From NCBI RefSeq assembly GCF_020510445.1, contig NZ_JAHBAG010000001.1, positions 4,254,501 through 4,318,500 on the forward strand: 64,000 nt of DNA, in the 5' to 3' direction. Positions within the stretch are counted from its first letter, which is position 1, and every line of letters begins with the position of its first letter. The stretch comes from Hydrogenophaga taeniospiralis. Lineage in GTDB: Bacteria > Pseudomonadota > Gammaproteobacteria > Burkholderiales > Burkholderiaceae_C. The notes under the pieces were generated by a model, which saw nothing but the letters and a program-made list of their open reading frames with translations, was not told where the DNA came from and did no database searches. Made by a program: the position numbers and the translations under genes. Shown here piece after piece: positions 20,486-31,224 of this stretch.

Positions 20486-23400
20486 TCAAAGCGTCCCGAA
20501 CCCGCCCCCGCCCGGCGTGTGGATCTCGAAGATGTCGCCGGGCTTCATCTCGGCCTGGCCGATGTGGGCCAGCGCCTCGATGCGGCCGTCGCTGCGCACC
20601 ACACGGTTGATACCCAGGGCGCCCGGCATGCCGCCGGCCATGCCGAAGGCCGGGTGGATGCGCCCGTTGGACAGGATGCTGGCCGTCATGTCCTCCAGGA
20701 AGCGCACCCGGCGCACGCCGCCATCGCCCCCGCGCCAGCGCCCGGCGCCACCCGAGTCCTCGCGAATGGCGTAACTCTCCAGCCGCACGGGGAAACGGAA
20801 CTCCAGCACCTCGGGATCGGTCAGGCGCGAGTTGGTCATGTGGGTCTGGACCACGCTGGTGCCATCGAACCCCTCCCCGGCTCCGCTGCCGCCCGAGATC
20901 GTCTCGTAGTACTGGTGCGCGGCGTTGCCGAAGGTGAAGTTGTTCATGGTGCACTGGCTCGCCGCCATCACGCCCAGGGCGCCATAGAGCGCGTTGGTGA
21001 TACAGCTCGACGTCTCCACATTGCCCGCCACCACCGAGGCCGGCGGATTCGGGTTGAGCATGGAGCCGGCGGGGATGATGACCTTGAGTGGCTTGAGGCA
21101 ACCCGCGTTGAGCGGGATGTCGTCGTCCACCAGCGTGCGGAACACGTAGAGCACGGCCGCCATGCACACCGCCGTGGGGGCGTTGAAGTTGTTGGGCTGC
21201 TGCGCCGAGGTGCCGCTGAAGTCGATCTCGGCGCTGCGCTGCGCGACGTTCACCCGCACCGCCACCTGGATCCGCGCGCCATTGTCCAGGGGCAACGTGA
21301 ACTCACCATCTTTCAGGCGCGTGATCACGCGGCGCACCGACTCTTCGGCGTTGTCCTGCACATGGCCCATGTAGGCCTGCACCACGTCCAGGCCGAACTG
21401 CTCGACCATCTTGCGCAGTTCCTGCACCCCCTTCTCGTTGGCCGCGATCTGCGCCTTGAGGTCGGCCATGTTCTGCTGCGGGTTGCGCGACGGGAATTCC
21501 CCGCTCTGTAGCAGCGTCACCATCTCGACCTCGCGCAACACGCCCCGGTCGACCAGCTTGAAGTTGTTGATCTGCACGCCCTCTTCCTCGATGCGGGTGG
21601 AGAACGGCGGCATGGAGCCGGGCGTAGTGCCGCCGATGTCGGCGTGGTGCCCCCGGCTGCCCACGTAGAACAGCGGCCTGTCGTGGGCCGCGCCACCCAG
21701 GTACACCGGGGTGATCACGGTCACGTCGGGCAGATGGGTGCCGCCGTGGTAGGGATCGTTGAGCGCGTACACGTCGCCGGGCAGCATCTTCCCCGCGTTC
21801 TCGCGGATCACGGTCTTGATGCTCTCGCCCATGCTGCCCAGGTGCACCGGCATGTGCGGCGCGTTGGCGATCAGGTTGCCTTCGGCGTCGAACAGGGCGC
21901 AGGAGAAGTCCAGCCGCTCCTTGATGTTGACCGAATGGGCGGTGTTCTGCAGCTGCAGGCCCATCTGCTCGGCGATGTTCATGAAGAGGTTGTTGAACAC
22001 CTCCAGCAGCACCGGGTCCACCGTGGTGCCCACCGCGAAGCGGGTCACGCGTGGGATGCGCCGGTCCAGCACCAGGTGGTCACGTGCCGTCAGCACGGCT
22101 TCCCAGCCCGGCTCCACCACCGTGGTGGCGTTCTGCTCGGCGATGATGGCGGGCCCGGGGATCACGTCGCCCGGACGCAGGTCTTCGCGCACCACCAGGG
22201 CCGCGTCGAACCACTGGCCACCCGAATACATGCGCACCGTGTCCCGCCGCGGCACTTCGCGCGGCTCGTGGGTCTGCAGGCGGGGCTCGTTCGGCGCGTC
22301 GCCCGCCACCACCGCCTCGACCGACACAGCCTCCACCACCAGGCATTTGCCCTGCATCAGGAAGGCAAAGCGCTGGCGGTAGGCGGTTTCGAAACCAGCC
22401 TGGATCGCCGCCATGTCGCCGTAGGGCACCACCAGGGCCGCGTCGCTGCCGGCGTAGCGCACATGCACCCGGTGGTGCACCGTGACCTCGCCCGTATTGA
22501 CCTGCTGGCGCCGCAGCTCGGCCTGCGCCGCGTCACCGAGCGCGTCCAGCCGCTCGGCGATCAGGGGCAGCGAGCCCGGCTCCAGCGGCAGTTCCACCGC
22601 CTGCTCGCGGATCACGCTCTGGTCGGCCAGGCCCATGCCGTAGGCGCTGAGCACGCCCGCGAGCGGGTGCACGAACACGCGCGTCATGCCCAGCGCGTCG
22701 GCCACCAGGCACGCGTGTTGGCCGCCCGCGCCGCCAAAACACTGCAGCGTGTAGCGCGTGACGTCGTAGCCCCGCGCCACCGAAATCTTCTTGATGGCGT
22801 TGGCCATCTGCTGCACCGCGATGTTGATGAAGCCCTCGGCCACGTCCTCGGCGCTGCGTCCGGTCTGCGCGGCCAGTTCCCCGAACTTCGCGCGCACCGC
22901 TTCCACGCTCAAGGCCTCGTTGGCCGCCGGCCCGAACACGCGGGGAAAGTAGAGCGGCTGGATCTTGCCGGTCATCACGTTGGCATCGGTCACCGCCAGC
23001 GGGCCCCCGCGCCGGTAGCTGGCCGGGCCGGGGTTGGCCCCCGCGCTCTCGGGGCCCACGCGAAAGCGCGAACCGTCGAACGACAGCACGGAGCCGCCGC
23101 CGGCCGCCACGGTGTGGATGCTCATCATGGGCGCACGCATGCGCACGCCGGCCACCTGTGTCTCGAACTCGCGCTCGAACTCGCCCGCGTAGTGCGAGAC
23201 ATCGGTCGAGGTGCCGCCCATGTCGAAGCCGATCACCTTGACGGCACCACCCGCCGCCGGGCCGTCCGCGAACGCCAGCGCCGCGGTGCGCGCCATGCCC
23301 ACGATGCCCCCGGCCGGGCCGGAGAGGATGGCGTCCTTGCCCTGGAAGGCGTGGGCATCGGTCAGGCCGCCCGACGACTGCATGAAGAACAGCTTCACGC

Positions 23401-24109
23401 CGGGCATCTCGCCGGCCACCTGCTCCACGTAGCGGCGCAGGATGGGCGAAAGGTAGGCGTCGACCACCGTGGTGTCGCCCCGGCTCACGAACTTCATCAT
23501 CGGACTGGTCTCGTGGGACGTGCTCACCTGCGTGAAACCCACTTCGCGCGCGATGCGGCTGGCAGCGGCCTCGTGTTCGGTGTAGCGGTAGCCGTGCATG
23601 AACACGATGGCCACGCTGCGCAGACCCCGGCCGTAGGCCGCGAGCAGATCGCCGCGCAAAGGCGCCTCGTGCAGAGGCGTCACCACGCCGCCATGGGCGT
23701 CGATGCGCTCATGGGTCTCGATCACCTCGCTGTACAAGAGTTCGGGCAAGACGATGTGGCGGTCGAACAGGCGTGGGCGGTTCTGGTAGGCGATGCGCAG
23801 GGCGTCGCGAAAACCCGCGGTCGTCACCAGCAGCGTGGGTTCTCCCTTGCGTTCCAGCAGCGCGTTGGTGGCCACCGTGGTGCCCATCTTCACGCACTCG
23901 ACCTGCTCGGGCGTGATCGGTTGGCCCGGCTTCAGGCCCAGCAGATGGCGGATGCCCGCCACCGCCGCGTCCTTGTACTGTTCGGGGTTTTCGCTCAGCA
24001 GCTTGTGGGTGGCCAATGTTCCATCGGGTCGTTTGGCCACGATGTCGGTGAAGGTGCCGCCACGGTCGATCCAGAACTGCCAGCGCGGGGGGGGAAGGGT
24101 GTCTTGCAT
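20486..24109 (-). CDS. 5-oxoprolinase / hydantoinase, fused HyuA-HyuB type
   Basis: This 1207-residue protein combines the ATP-dependent HyuA part (residues 10-690; [16 protein letters not shown] at 16-31, [19 protein letters not shown]) and the HyuB part (residues 710-1207; [21 protein letters not shown] block near 835, [11 protein letters not shown], and a TPGGGGFG C-terminus). The fused layout and length fit 5-oxoprolinase, which opens 5-oxoproline to glutamate with ATP, rather than two-subunit hydantoinases; N-methylhydantoinase-like substrates cannot be excluded. The ATG at 24109 is chosen because sequence before it is not family-like. It is the last gene of a minus-strand unit with TRAP transporter genes and a D-glutamate-cyclase-like gene, which supports a role in 5-oxoproline or D-glutamate use. 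Confidence 0.88.
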   Translation of the reverse strand: MQDTLPPPRWQFWIDRGGTFTDIVAKRPDGTLATHKLLSENPEQYKDAAVAGIRHLLGLKPGQPITPEQVECVKMGTTVATNALLERKGEPTLLVTTAGFRDALRIAYQNRPRLFDRHIVLPELLYSEVIETHERIDAHGGVVTPLHEAPLRGDLLAAYGRGLRSVAIVFMHGYRYTEHEAAASRIAREVGFTQVSTSHETSPMMKFVSRGDTTVVDAYLSPILRRYVEQVAGEMPGVKLFFMQSSGGLTDAHAFQGKDAILSGPAGGIVGMARTAALAFADGPAAGGAVKVIGFDMGGTSTDVSHYAGEFEREFETQVAGVRMRAPMMSIHTVAAGGGSVLSFDGSRFRVGPESAGANPGPASYRRGGPLAVTDANVMTGKIQPLYFPRVFGPAANEALSVEAVRAKFGELAAQTGRSAEDVAEGFINIAVQQMANAIKKISVARGYDVTRYTLQCFGGAGGQHACLVADALGMTRVFVHPLAGVLSAYGMGLADQSVIREQAVELPLEPGSLPLIAERLDALGDAAQAELRRQQVNTGEVTVHHRVHVRYAGSDAALVVPYGDMAAIQAGFETAYRQRFAFLMQGKCLVVEAVSVEAVVAGDAPNEPRLQTHEPREVPRRDTVRMYSGGQWFDAALVVREDLRPGDVIPGPAIIAEQNATTVVEPGWEAVLTARDHLVLDRRIPRVTRFAVGTTVDPVLLEVFNNLFMNIAEQMGLQLQNTAHSVNIKERLDFSCALFDAEGNLIANAPHMPVHLGSMGESIKTVIRENAGKMLPGDVYALNDPYHGGTHLPDVTVITPVYLGGAAHDRPLFYVGSRGHHADIGGTTPGSMPPFSTRIEEEGVQINNFKLVDRGVLREVEMVTLLQSGEFPSRNPQQNMADLKAQIAANEKGVQELRKMVEQFGLDVVQAYMGHVQDNAEESVRRVITRLKDGEFTLPLDNGARIQVAVRVNVAQRSAEIDFSGTSAQQPNNFNAPTAVCMAAVLYVFRTLVDDDIPLNAGCLKPLKVIIPAGSMLNPNPPASVVAGNVETSSCITNALYGALGVMAASQCTMNNFTFGNAAHQYYETISGGSGAGEGFDGTSVVQTHMTNSRLTDPEVLEFRFPVRLESYAIREDSGGAGRWRGGDGGVRRVRFLEDMTASILSNGRIHPAFGMAGGMPGALGINRVVRSDGRIEALAHIGQAEMKPGDIFEIHTPGGGGFGTL

Positions 24110-24225
24110 GGTGTTTGAGCTGTGGTTGTAAACGAATACTGCCTTGTCCGCACGGGTCGGACAAAACGTCGGGATCGGAGTTGGGTGGGGTACAGCGGTG
24201 GTGGCGGTGGGCGTGATGCGGGCAG

Positions 24226-25188
24226 CTAACGCTGCATGTAGTACGGCACGAAGATGTGGTTGGCCTCGTTCCCGACCGAGCGCACCCACTCGCGCGAGAA
24301 GCGCTCGCCCAGGCGCTTGAGCTCGGCCTCAAAACCGGCCGAAATGCGCTCCACCTGCATGCCCTGGGCCTTGAGCGTCTGGGTGGAGGTGGCGGCCACC
24401 GCCTGGCTCATGGCCCAACCACGCTGCTCGGCCGCGCCAGCGGCCTTCAGCACGGCCTGCTGGACCGCGGGCGGCAGCGCATCCAGCGCCTGCCGATTGA
24501 CGAACACGATGTTCTTCGGGAACCAGGCGTTGATCTCGTGATAGTGCCGGATCTGACCCCAGACCTGGTTCTCCACACCGGTCACGGCCGAGGTGATCAT
24601 GCTGTCGAGCCGGCCGGCGGCCAGCGCCGTGTTGACCTCCACCATCGGCACGTCCACCGGCGTCGCGCCCAGCATCTCGGCAATGCGCACGGTGGCCTGG
24701 TTGTAGGTGCGCATGCGCGTGCCCCTGAAATCGGCCGCCGAGCGCACCGGCGTGACCGTGTACAGGCCCTGCGGCGGCCAGGGCACGGCGTACAGCGCCT
24801 TCAGACCCCGCGCGGCGAAATGTTTGTCGATCAAGGGGCGCTGCAGATCCCACAGGCGCTTCGCATCGGCGTAGCTGCCCACCACGAAGGGGATGGCGTC
24901 GGCGCCGGCGATCGGCATGTCCTCCACCAGGCTGCTCATGATGGTCTCGCCCGCCTGCACCTGACCGGTCTGCACCGCCCGGTGGATCTCGCCCAGCTTG
25001 ACCAGTGTGTTGTTCGGGCGCACCTCGATGCGCAGCGCACCGGCCGTGGCCTGCTCCACTTCCTGTGCGAACTGCTCGATGTTCTGCGTGTGAAAGGACT
25101 CGGCGCGGTAGCCGGTGGCCAGTTGCCAGCGCGTCTGGGCGTGCGCCACCGTGGCCGCGCACAGGGCGGCGATCAAAAGCGGTTTCAT
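24226..25188 (-). CDS. TRAP transporter substrate-binding protein (DctP), first copy
   Basis: This periplasmic binding protein has 320 residues with a clear signal peptide ([18 protein letters not shown]). The DctP fold is indicated by [20 protein letters not shown] at the start of the mature part and by the arginine-containing stretch [21 protein letters not shown], where the family binds a carboxylate. The start at 25188 has an AGGAGAC ribosome binding site. It lies between the oxoprolinase gene and the DctM/DctQ genes, 38 bases from DctM. Its sequence is clearly related to the binding proteins at 27150-28115 and 30145-31110 but is the most divergent of the three. Confidence 0.88.
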   Translation of the reverse strand: MKPLLIAALCAATVAHAQTRWQLATGYRAESFHTQNIEQFAQEVEQATAGALRIEVRPNNTLVKLGEIHRAVQTGQVQAGETIMSSLVEDMPIAGADAIPFVVGSYADAKRLWDLQRPLIDKHFAARGLKALYAVPWPPQGLYTVTPVRSAADFRGTRMRTYNQATVRIAEMLGATPVDVPMVEVNTALAAGRLDSMITSAVTGVENQVWGQIRHYHEINAWFPKNIVFVNRQALDALPPAVQQAVLKAAGAAEQRGWAMSQAVAATSTQTLKAQGMQVERISAGFEAELKRLGERFSREWVRSVGNEANHIFVPYYMQR

Positions 25189-25226
25189 GGCGGTCTCCTG
25201 GGTCGGGTCGGCGGTCGATCCGCGCC

Positions 25227-26525
25227 TCAACCCTGCATCTGGCGCGGCAGCCACAGCACCACGTCGGGCACGAAGTAGGTGAGCAGAACCGCCACCAGCA
25301 TCAAGGCGAACAGGGGCAACGCGGTGCGGGCGATCCAGGTGACGTCGCGCTTGGTCAGGCCCTGCAGCACGAACAGATTGAAACCCACGGGCGGCGTGAT
25401 CTGCGCCATCTCCACCACCAGCACGATGAAGATGCCGAACCAGATCAGGTCGAAGCCTGCGGCCTCGACCGTGGGCAGCAGCACCGCGATGGTCAGCACC
25501 ACCATGGAAATGCCGTCGAGAAAGCAGCCCAGCACGATGAAGAACACGACCAGCAGCAGCATCAGCGCGAACGGCGACAGGTGCAGCGCGCCGATGAACT
25601 CGGCCAGGTGGCGCGGCAGGCCGATGAAGCCCATGGCCAGCGTGAGAAAGGCAGCTCCGGCGAGGATCAGGCCGATCATGCAGTAGACCCGGCAGGCCGC
25701 CATCAGCCCGTCCTTGAAGCGCCCCCAGTCCAGCGAGCCCTCCAGCCTGGCCAGCAGCAGCGCACCCCCCACGCCCAGCGCGGCCGCCTCGGTGGCGGTG
25801 GCGATGCCGCTGTAGATACCGCCCAGCACCAGCGCGATCAGCGACACCACCGGGATCAGGTGGCGCGAGGCGTGGATCTTCTGGCCAAAGCTCATGGCCG
25901 CGTCCGCCGCCGGCACCTTGTCCTTGTTGAGCAGCGCCCAGACGATGATGTAGCCCATGAACAGTGCGGCCAGCATCAACCCAGGGATCACACCGGCCAG
26001 GAACAGCTTGGCGATCGACACGTTGGCCGCCACACCATAGACGATCATGATGATGGACGGCGGGATCAGCAGGCCCAGCGTGCCGGCCCCCGCCAGCGTG
26101 CCGACGGCGATGTCGTCGGGGTAACCGCGCTTCTGCAGCTCGGGCAAGGTGATCTTGCCGATGGTGGCGCAGGTGGCGGCGCTGGAGCCGGAGATGGCGG
26201 CGAAGATGGTGCAGCCCACCACGTTGGTGTGCAACAGCCGGCCCGGCAGGCGGTCCAGCCAGGGCGCCAGGCCCTTGAACATGTCGTCCGAGAGCTTGCT
26301 GCGAAACAGGATCTCGCCCATCCACAGGAACAGCGGCAGCGCGGTCAGCGTCCAACTGGAGGTCGAGCCCCAGATGGTCAGCACCATGCTGTCGCCCACC
26401 GGGCGCGAGGTGAACAGCTCCATGCCGACCAGCGCCACCGCGAGCAGCGACAGACCGATCCACAGGCCCGAGCCCAGCACCGCGAACAGCATCACGATCA
26501 GGGCCAATGCAATAACGACGTCCAT
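25227..26525 (-). CDS. TRAP transporter large permease (DctM), first copy
   Basis: The large membrane subunit carries the ion-coupled transport step. The 432-residue product is almost entirely hydrophobic with about twelve membrane segments. Family motifs include SGSSAATCATIGKITLPELQ and the STLGLLIPPSIIMIVYG-like block (here GTLGLLIPPSIIMIVYGVAA), and EMAQITPPVGFNLFVLQG near the C-terminus. It is very similar to the DctM at 31721-33016. DctQ lies 18 bases upstream and DctP 38 bases downstream, so all three are in one transcript. Confidence 0.92.
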   Translation of the reverse strand: MDVVIALALIVMLFAVLGSGLWIGLSLLAVALVGMELFTSRPVGDSMVLTIWGSTSSWTLTALPLFLWMGEILFRSKLSDDMFKGLAPWLDRLPGRLLHTNVVGCTIFAAISGSSAATCATIGKITLPELQKRGYPDDIAVGTLAGAGTLGLLIPPSIIMIVYGVAANVSIAKLFLAGVIPGLMLAALFMGYIIVWALLNKDKVPAADAAMSFGQKIHASRHLIPVVSLIALVLGGIYSGIATATEAAALGVGGALLLARLEGSLDWGRFKDGLMAACRVYCMIGLILAGAAFLTLAMGFIGLPRHLAEFIGALHLSPFALMLLLVVFFIVLGCFLDGISMVVLTIAVLLPTVEAAGFDLIWFGIFIVLVVEMAQITPPVGFNLFVLQGLTKRDVTWIARTALPLFALMLVAVLLTYFVPDVVLWLPRQMQG

Positions 26526-26543
26526 GGGGTTGTGTCTCTTGTT

Positions 26544-27053
26544 CTATTCAACGTGGGCGGCTTCGCTCGAAGCCGCGATGAAGTTGCCACCGCGCCAGCG
26601 CTCGACCAGCGCATGGGCAAACGACAGCGCAAACCCGATGCAGCCCAGCGCCATGCTGATCTGCGGGATCCACAGCGGGGAGGCGTCGGCGGCGGGCGAT
26701 ACGTCGTGCGAGACGTAGGACACCCACACCATCCACACGGCGTACCACGCGATGAAGGCGGACAGACCGGTGGCCGCGACCAGGCACCACCACTCGAGCG
26801 CAGAACGCAGCCGGGCCGGCACCCGGTCGAGCAACAGCGTCACGCGGATGTGGTCGCCGTGCTTGAGCGTGCCCGGCAGCGCCAGGAACAGGGCCGCAGC
26901 GATCGCGTAGCCGGCGTAAGCGTCGAGCCCGGGGATGTCCCAGTGCACCTCGCGGGCCACCACGCCCAGCAGCACGGCGCCAAAGGCCGCCACCATGGAC
27001 AGACCCGACAGGGCCATCAGCAGCTTGTAAAAAAGGAAGACGAGTCTGGACAC
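26544..27053 (-). CDS. TRAP transporter small permease (DctQ), first copy
   Basis: The small membrane subunit has 169 residues with four hydrophobic segments (about residues 12-35, 48-66, 88-108 and 133-155). GLDAYAGYAIAAALFLALPGTLKHGDHIRV is the conserved DctQ block in pieces, with the GDHIRV end matching GEHIRV of the second copy. The start is the GTG at 27053, eight bases after AGGAG; a longer frame exists upstream but lacks family-like sequence. Confidence 0.88.
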   Translation of the reverse strand: MSRLVFLFYKLLMALSGLSMVAAFGAVLLGVVAREVHWDIPGLDAYAGYAIAAALFLALPGTLKHGDHIRVTLLLDRVPARLRSALEWWCLVAATGLSAFIAWYAVWMVWVSYVSHDVSPAADASPLWIPQISMALGCIGFALSFAHALVERWRGGNFIAASSEAAHVE

Positions 27054-27149
27054 CGCACGCTCCTGGTTCGGCTGGACAACAACAAAGGGAAGGACGCGGT
27101 GGGGAGGAAGCCCGGATGCCCCGGGGCGCCCCACCGCGCGGAGAGAAAC

Positions 27150-28115
27150 TCAGCGGCCGCGGTAGGCCTGGATCACAGTCTGGCCTTCGGCGCCAGCGGT
27201 CTTGAGCCATTCGGCGGTCATGGTCTCGCCGATGGCGGCCAGTTCCTTCTTCACGCTCTCGGAGGGTGCGGCGATGGTCATGCCCTTGGCACCGAGCTCC
27301 TTGATGAACTCGCCATCGAGCCGCTCGCTGGTGATCCAGCCGCGCTGCTCGGCCGCGGCCGCGGCCTTGAGCACGGCGTCCTGCGTGGGCTTGTCCAGCG
27401 CATCGAAGGCCTTCTGGCTCACCACGGTGGCGTTGCGCGGCAGCCAGGCACTGACCGGGTAGAAATACTTCACCTGCTCGTGCAGCTTGCTCTCGACCCC
27501 GCTGGCGCTGGAGGTCAGGAAGGTCTGCACGCCGCCGGTGGCCAGCGCCTGCGGCAACTCGGCCAGCTGGATCGTCACCGGCTGCGCCTTGAGCAACTGC
27601 GCAATGCGCGTGGTGGCCGGGTTGTAGGCACGCATCTTGGTGCCTGCCAGATCGGCCGGTGCGTTGACCGGCTTGATGGAATACAGCGACTGGCCCGGCC
27701 ACGGCACCGAGAACAGCAGCTTCATGCCCTGCGAGGCCAGCAGCTTGTCCTGCACCGGCCTGGCGGCCTCGTACAGGCGTTTGGCCGCGGGGTAGCTGGT
27801 GGCGAGGAAGGGAATGGAGTCCGCGCCGAACAGCGGGTTCTCGTTGGCCGCGCCCGAGAGGATGAACTCGGCCACCGGCACCTGGCCGGTCTGCACCGCG
27901 CGCTTGATCTCGTTGGCCTTGTAGAGCGAGCCGCCCGGGTGCAGCGTGATCTTGAGCTTGCCACCGGTGAGCTGGTCCACCTCGTTGGCGAACTGCTGCA
28001 CGTTCTGGGTCTGGAAGCTGTTGGCCCCATAACCGGTGGGCAGGTCCCACTGGGTCTGGGCCGAGGCGCCGACCGCGAAGGCGGTGGCGCAGAGGCAGAA
28101 CGCGAATTTTTTCAT
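27150..28115 (-). CDS. TRAP transporter substrate-binding protein (DctP), second copy
   Basis: The 321-residue protein has a signal peptide MKKFAFCLCATAFAVGASAQ and DctP features including GTKMRAYNPATTRIAQLLKA at the ligand site. It strongly resembles the third copy at 30145-31110 (shared AWLPRNATVV/AWLPKNAVIV and FDALDKP blocks). It is placed between the D-glutamate-cyclase-like gene and DctQ. The first TRAP system thus has two binding proteins on the same strand, which may broaden its substrate range. Confidence 0.88.
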   Translation of the reverse strand: MKKFAFCLCATAFAVGASAQTQWDLPTGYGANSFQTQNVQQFANEVDQLTGGKLKITLHPGGSLYKANEIKRAVQTGQVPVAEFILSGAANENPLFGADSIPFLATSYPAAKRLYEAARPVQDKLLASQGMKLLFSVPWPGQSLYSIKPVNAPADLAGTKMRAYNPATTRIAQLLKAQPVTIQLAELPQALATGGVQTFLTSSASGVESKLHEQVKYFYPVSAWLPRNATVVSQKAFDALDKPTQDAVLKAAAAAEQRGWITSERLDGEFIKELGAKGMTIAAPSESVKKELAAIGETMTAEWLKTAGAEGQTVIQAYRGR

Positions 28116-28129
28116 GGAAGGCTCCTGGT

Positions 28130-28954
28130 TCAGAAACTGGCTAGCTGGCTGTTGAGAAGATCGGTGATCAGCATCGCGCCGGGGGCGTGGGTGATGCAGA
28201 ACGCGGGGCGGGCCTGCTGGATCGCGGCCTGTGGCGTCACGCCGCAGGCCCAGAACACCGGCAGTTCATCGGGCATCACCTCCACCGCATCGCCGTAGTC
28301 CGGCTTTGACAGGTCGGTGATGCCGATCAGTGATGGATCGCCGATGTGAACCGGCGCGCCATGCACATTGGGGAAGCGCGAGGTGACCTGCACTGCGCGG
28401 ATCACGGCCGAGGCACGCATCGGCCGCATCGTCACCACCAGCGGGCCACTGAACGGCCCCGCCGCTTCGGTGGGCACATTGGTGCGGAACATCGCCACGT
28501 TGCGACCCTGCTCCACGTGGCGCAGCGGCAGGCCGGCTTCCATCAGGGCCTGCTCGAAACTGAAGGAACAGCCGATGACGAAACTCACCAGGTCGTCGCG
28601 CCACAGCGGGGTGATGTCCACGGGCTCGTCCACCAGCTCGCCATCGCGCCAGACCCGGTAGCGCGGCACGTCGGTGCGGATGTCGATGTCGGCGCCCAGC
28701 CGGGGCAACAGGTGCTGGCCCGGCTCGGAGACCGCCAACAGCGGACAGGGCTTGGGGTTGCGCTGGCAGTAGCGCAGGAAATCGTCGGCCTGCGCCTGCG
28801 GCAGGATGACCAGGTTGCCCTGCACATGGTCGTCGGCCAGGCCGCTGGTGTGCCCGGCCCACAGGCCCTGCCGTATCAGGCGGCGCACGTGGCCGGCATC
28901 CTGCATGCCCTCGCGGCCGAACACACGCTGCATCTCATCCGAAGCTGATCCCAC
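28130..28954 (-). CDS. Putative hydro-lyase / D-glutamate cyclase-like protein (DUF1445)
   Basis: The 274-residue protein fits the DUF1445/YcsI family: [59 protein letters not shown] and [13 protein letters not shown] are typical. A mammalian relative (DGLUCY) interconverts D-glutamate and 5-oxo-D-proline. That makes its placement in one unit with a 5-oxoprolinase meaningful, although bacterial family members are mostly labelled putative hydro-lyases. The start is a GTG at 28954 behind AGGAGAC. It is the first gene of the minus-strand unit and lies 14 bases before a DctP gene. Confidence 0.85.
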   Translation of the reverse strand: MGSASDEMQRVFGREGMQDAGHVRRLIRQGLWAGHTSGLADDHVQGNLVILPQAQADDFLRYCQRNPKPCPLLAVSEPGQHLLPRLGADIDIRTDVPRYRVWRDGELVDEPVDITPLWRDDLVSFVIGCSFSFEQALMEAGLPLRHVEQGRNVAMFRTNVPTEAAGPFSGPLVVTMRPMRASAVIRAVQVTSRFPNVHGAPVHIGDPSLIGITDLSKPDYGDAVEVMPDELPVFWACGVTPQAAIQQARPAFCITHAPGAMLITDLLNSQLASF

Positions 28955-29045
28955 GTTGTCTCCTGTTTCCGGAACATGTCACTCGAGTGACGATGGGCGG
29001 ATTGTGGAGCGCGATCGGCGGCGCTTCAAACGAGAAATTTTTCGC

Positions 29046-30014
29046 TTAGATCATCGTTTTTTTCGATGCTTTGGACTGGTGCGAAAACTGCGAAATGCCC
29101 ACCACTGGTGCACTGGCGGCCCGTTTTCGGGAGCCGTTCTGCGCGTCGACAAAGGCCAGTGCGGACTTCACCACGGTCTCCACGGCCTGTGTGCTGGGGT
29201 CGGTGCGGTAGCTCGCGTGGATGGACAGCGGCTGCAGCGCGCTGTCACAGGCGAGCTGGCGCAGATTGGGGAAGGTCTGCATGCGCTGCACCGCGTGGCG
29301 CGGCAGCGTGGCCACGCCGAACCCACCCTGCACCAGTTGCGCCATGGCCGAGATGGACGAGATGGTGTGCACCCGCCGCGGCTCGATCCCTTCCTGGCGG
29401 AACAGGTCCAGCAGGGCCACGTGTGGCAGCGAACCCCGCTGAAAGGTGAGGATCTCCAGCTCGCCCAGCTCGGCCAGGGTGTAGCGGCGCTTGCGGTGCA
29501 ATTGGGCGTTGCCCATGAACACCATGTCCATGGCGGGCAGCGCGCGGCTGCGCACGCCGTCGGCCGAGGCGGGCAAGGCGGCGAACACCAGGTCCTGGGT
29601 GCCGCGCTGCACCTGCTCGACCAGGATGGGCGTGGTCTCCACCGTGAGCTCCAGCGCCAGCCCCGGGTGGTCGGCACGCAGCTTCTCGATCCAGGGAATC
29701 AGCCAGGAATGCAGCACCGACTCGATGGCACCGATGCGCATGGACACCGCCAGCGCGGCGCCCGACCCCATCTCGGCCTTCGCTTCGCGCTGCAGCTCCA
29801 GCAGGCGCTGGGCGTAGGTGAAAAAGCGTGCTCCGGCCGCGGTCAGGCGGAACTGCTTGTCGCGCCGGTCCAGCAGCAACACGCCCAGTTCCTCTTCCAG
29901 CGCCGCGATGCGACTGGACATCGCCGACTGCGTGAGAAACAGTTTTTCGGCCGCGCGCGTCACGCTTTTGAGCGACGCCACCCAGTAGAAGGCCTCCACG
30001 AAACGGAGGTTCAT
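29046..30014 (-). CDS. LysR-family transcriptional regulator
   Basis: The 322-residue protein begins MNLRFVEAFYWVASLKSVTR, continues with AAEKLFLTQSAMSSRIAALE and ends the winged helix-turn-helix with LGVLLLDRR, the standard LysR DNA-binding domain at residues 1-62. Residues 90-295 form the effector-binding domain. The start at 30014 is chosen over upstream ATGs because LysR proteins begin at this point. It lies between two TRAP gene sets and is divergent from the DctP gene at 30145; its 130-base upstream region is the natural place for its operator. It probably senses the transported acid or a breakdown product. Confidence 0.93.
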   Translation of the reverse strand: MNLRFVEAFYWVASLKSVTRAAEKLFLTQSAMSSRIAALEEELGVLLLDRRDKQFRLTAAGARFFTYAQRLLELQREAKAEMGSGAALAVSMRIGAIESVLHSWLIPWIEKLRADHPGLALELTVETTPILVEQVQRGTQDLVFAALPASADGVRSRALPAMDMVFMGNAQLHRKRRYTLAELGELEILTFQRGSLPHVALLDLFRQEGIEPRRVHTISSISAMAQLVQGGFGVATLPRHAVQRMQTFPNLRQLACDSALQPLSIHASYRTDPSTQAVETVVKSALAFVDAQNGSRKRAASAPVVGISQFSHQSKASKKTMI

Positions 30015-30144
30015 CGCGGCCTCCGCTGCGCTCGCCGCTGGCGCTGGATGCGGGTCTTCCAGAGGACAAGCGCGTTGCCCCCTGGCCCGGCATTTGCATT
30101 TATGCTGTGACGCTTCTTCATCCAACCATTGTCCCGGAGAAAGC

Positions 30145-31110
30145 ATGAAGCATTCACTCATCATGTTCGTGGCCTCCCTGGTCCTGGGCGCCTCCGCCCA
30201 GGCACAGACCCGGTGGGACCTGCCCGCCGCCTACCCGGCGACCAACTTCCACTCGGTCAACCTCGCCAGCTTCGCGGCCGACGTGGACAAGGCCACCGCG
30301 GGCAAGCTCAAGATCACGGTGCACCCGGGTGCGTCGCTGTTCAAGGCGCCCGAGATCAAGCGCGCCGTGCAGGGCGGGCAGGCCCAGATGGGCGAGATCC
30401 TGCTGGCGGCCTACCAGAACGAATGGCAGATGTTCGGTGCCGACGGCCTGCCCTTCCTGGCCACCAGCTACGACGCGTCGATGAAGCTCTACAAGGCGCA
30501 GAAGCCGATCCTGGAGAAGAAGCTCGGTGAGCAGGGCCTGATGCTGCTGTATGCCGTGCCATGGCCGCCGCAAGGCATCTACAGCAAGAAGCCGCTGGCC
30601 AGCGCTGCCGACCTCAAGGGCAGCAAGTGGCGCGCCTACAGCCCGGCCACCTCGCGCATCGCCGAGCTGGTGGGGGCCCAGCCGGTCACCGTGCAGGCCG
30701 CCGAACTCTCGCAGGCGCTGGCCACCGGTGTGGTGGAAACCAACATGACCTCGGGCGCCACCGGCGTGGACAGCAAGCTCTACGAGCACCTGAAGCACTA
30801 CTACGACGTGCAGGCCTGGCTGCCCAAGAACGCGGTGATCGTGAACAAGCGCGCCTTCGACGCGCTGGACAAACCCGCCCAGCAGGCCGTGCTCCAGGCC
30901 GGCGCCGCGGCCGAAGCCCGCGGCTGGGCCGAGTCGAGCAAGGTCAACGCCGACACGCTGGCCGTGCTCAAAGCCAAGGGCATGGCGGTAGAACCGCCTT
31001 CGACCACGCTCAAGGCCGACATGCAGAAGGTGGGCGAAACCATGGTCAAGGAGTGGCTGGACAAGGCCGGCCCCGAGGGCCAGGCCATGCTGGACGCGTA
31101 CAAGAAGTAA
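30145..31110 (+). CDS. TRAP transporter substrate-binding protein (DctP), third copy
   Basis: The 321-residue product has a signal peptide MKHSLIMFVASLVLGASAQAQ and the DctP fold (GSKWRAYSPATSRIAELVGA at the ligand site). The ATG at 30145 follows GGAGAAAGC; the frame extends upstream without signal-peptide-like sequence. It is the binding protein of the second, plus-strand TRAP set, separated from its DctQ by a dispersed palindrome that may reduce read-through and favour the binding protein, which TRAP systems need in excess. Confidence 0.9.
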   Translation: MKHSLIMFVASLVLGASAQAQTRWDLPAAYPATNFHSVNLASFAADVDKATAGKLKITVHPGASLFKAPEIKRAVQGGQAQMGEILLAAYQNEWQMFGADGLPFLATSYDASMKLYKAQKPILEKKLGEQGLMLLYAVPWPPQGIYSKKPLASAADLKGSKWRAYSPATSRIAELVGAQPVTVQAAELSQALATGVVETNMTSGATGVDSKLYEHLKHYYDVQAWLPKNAVIVNKRAFDALDKPAQQAVLQAGAAAEARGWAESSKVNADTLAVLKAKGMAVEPPSTTLKADMQKVGETMVKEWLDKAGPEGQAMLDAYKK

Positions 31111-31197
31111 TCACCCCTGCCGCGCTTCGCGCGACCCCCTCAAGGGGGCGGCACCTGCGGCCCGGCAAAGCCGGTTCCGCGGTGCCTCTGGGTTGCG
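31111..31197 (+). repeat. Dispersed GC palindrome, copy B
   Basis: Directly after the DctP stop codon come a CGCGCTTCGCGCG stem, CCCCCTCAAGGGGG, and GGCCCGGCAAAGCCGG followed by TTCCGCGG. Order and spacing match copies A, C and D. Here the element lies inside a TRAP operon between dctP and dctQ. Confidence 0.75.
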
Positions 31198-31224
31198 TTG
31201 GCGGGTACTCCGCGAAAGTTTCGA

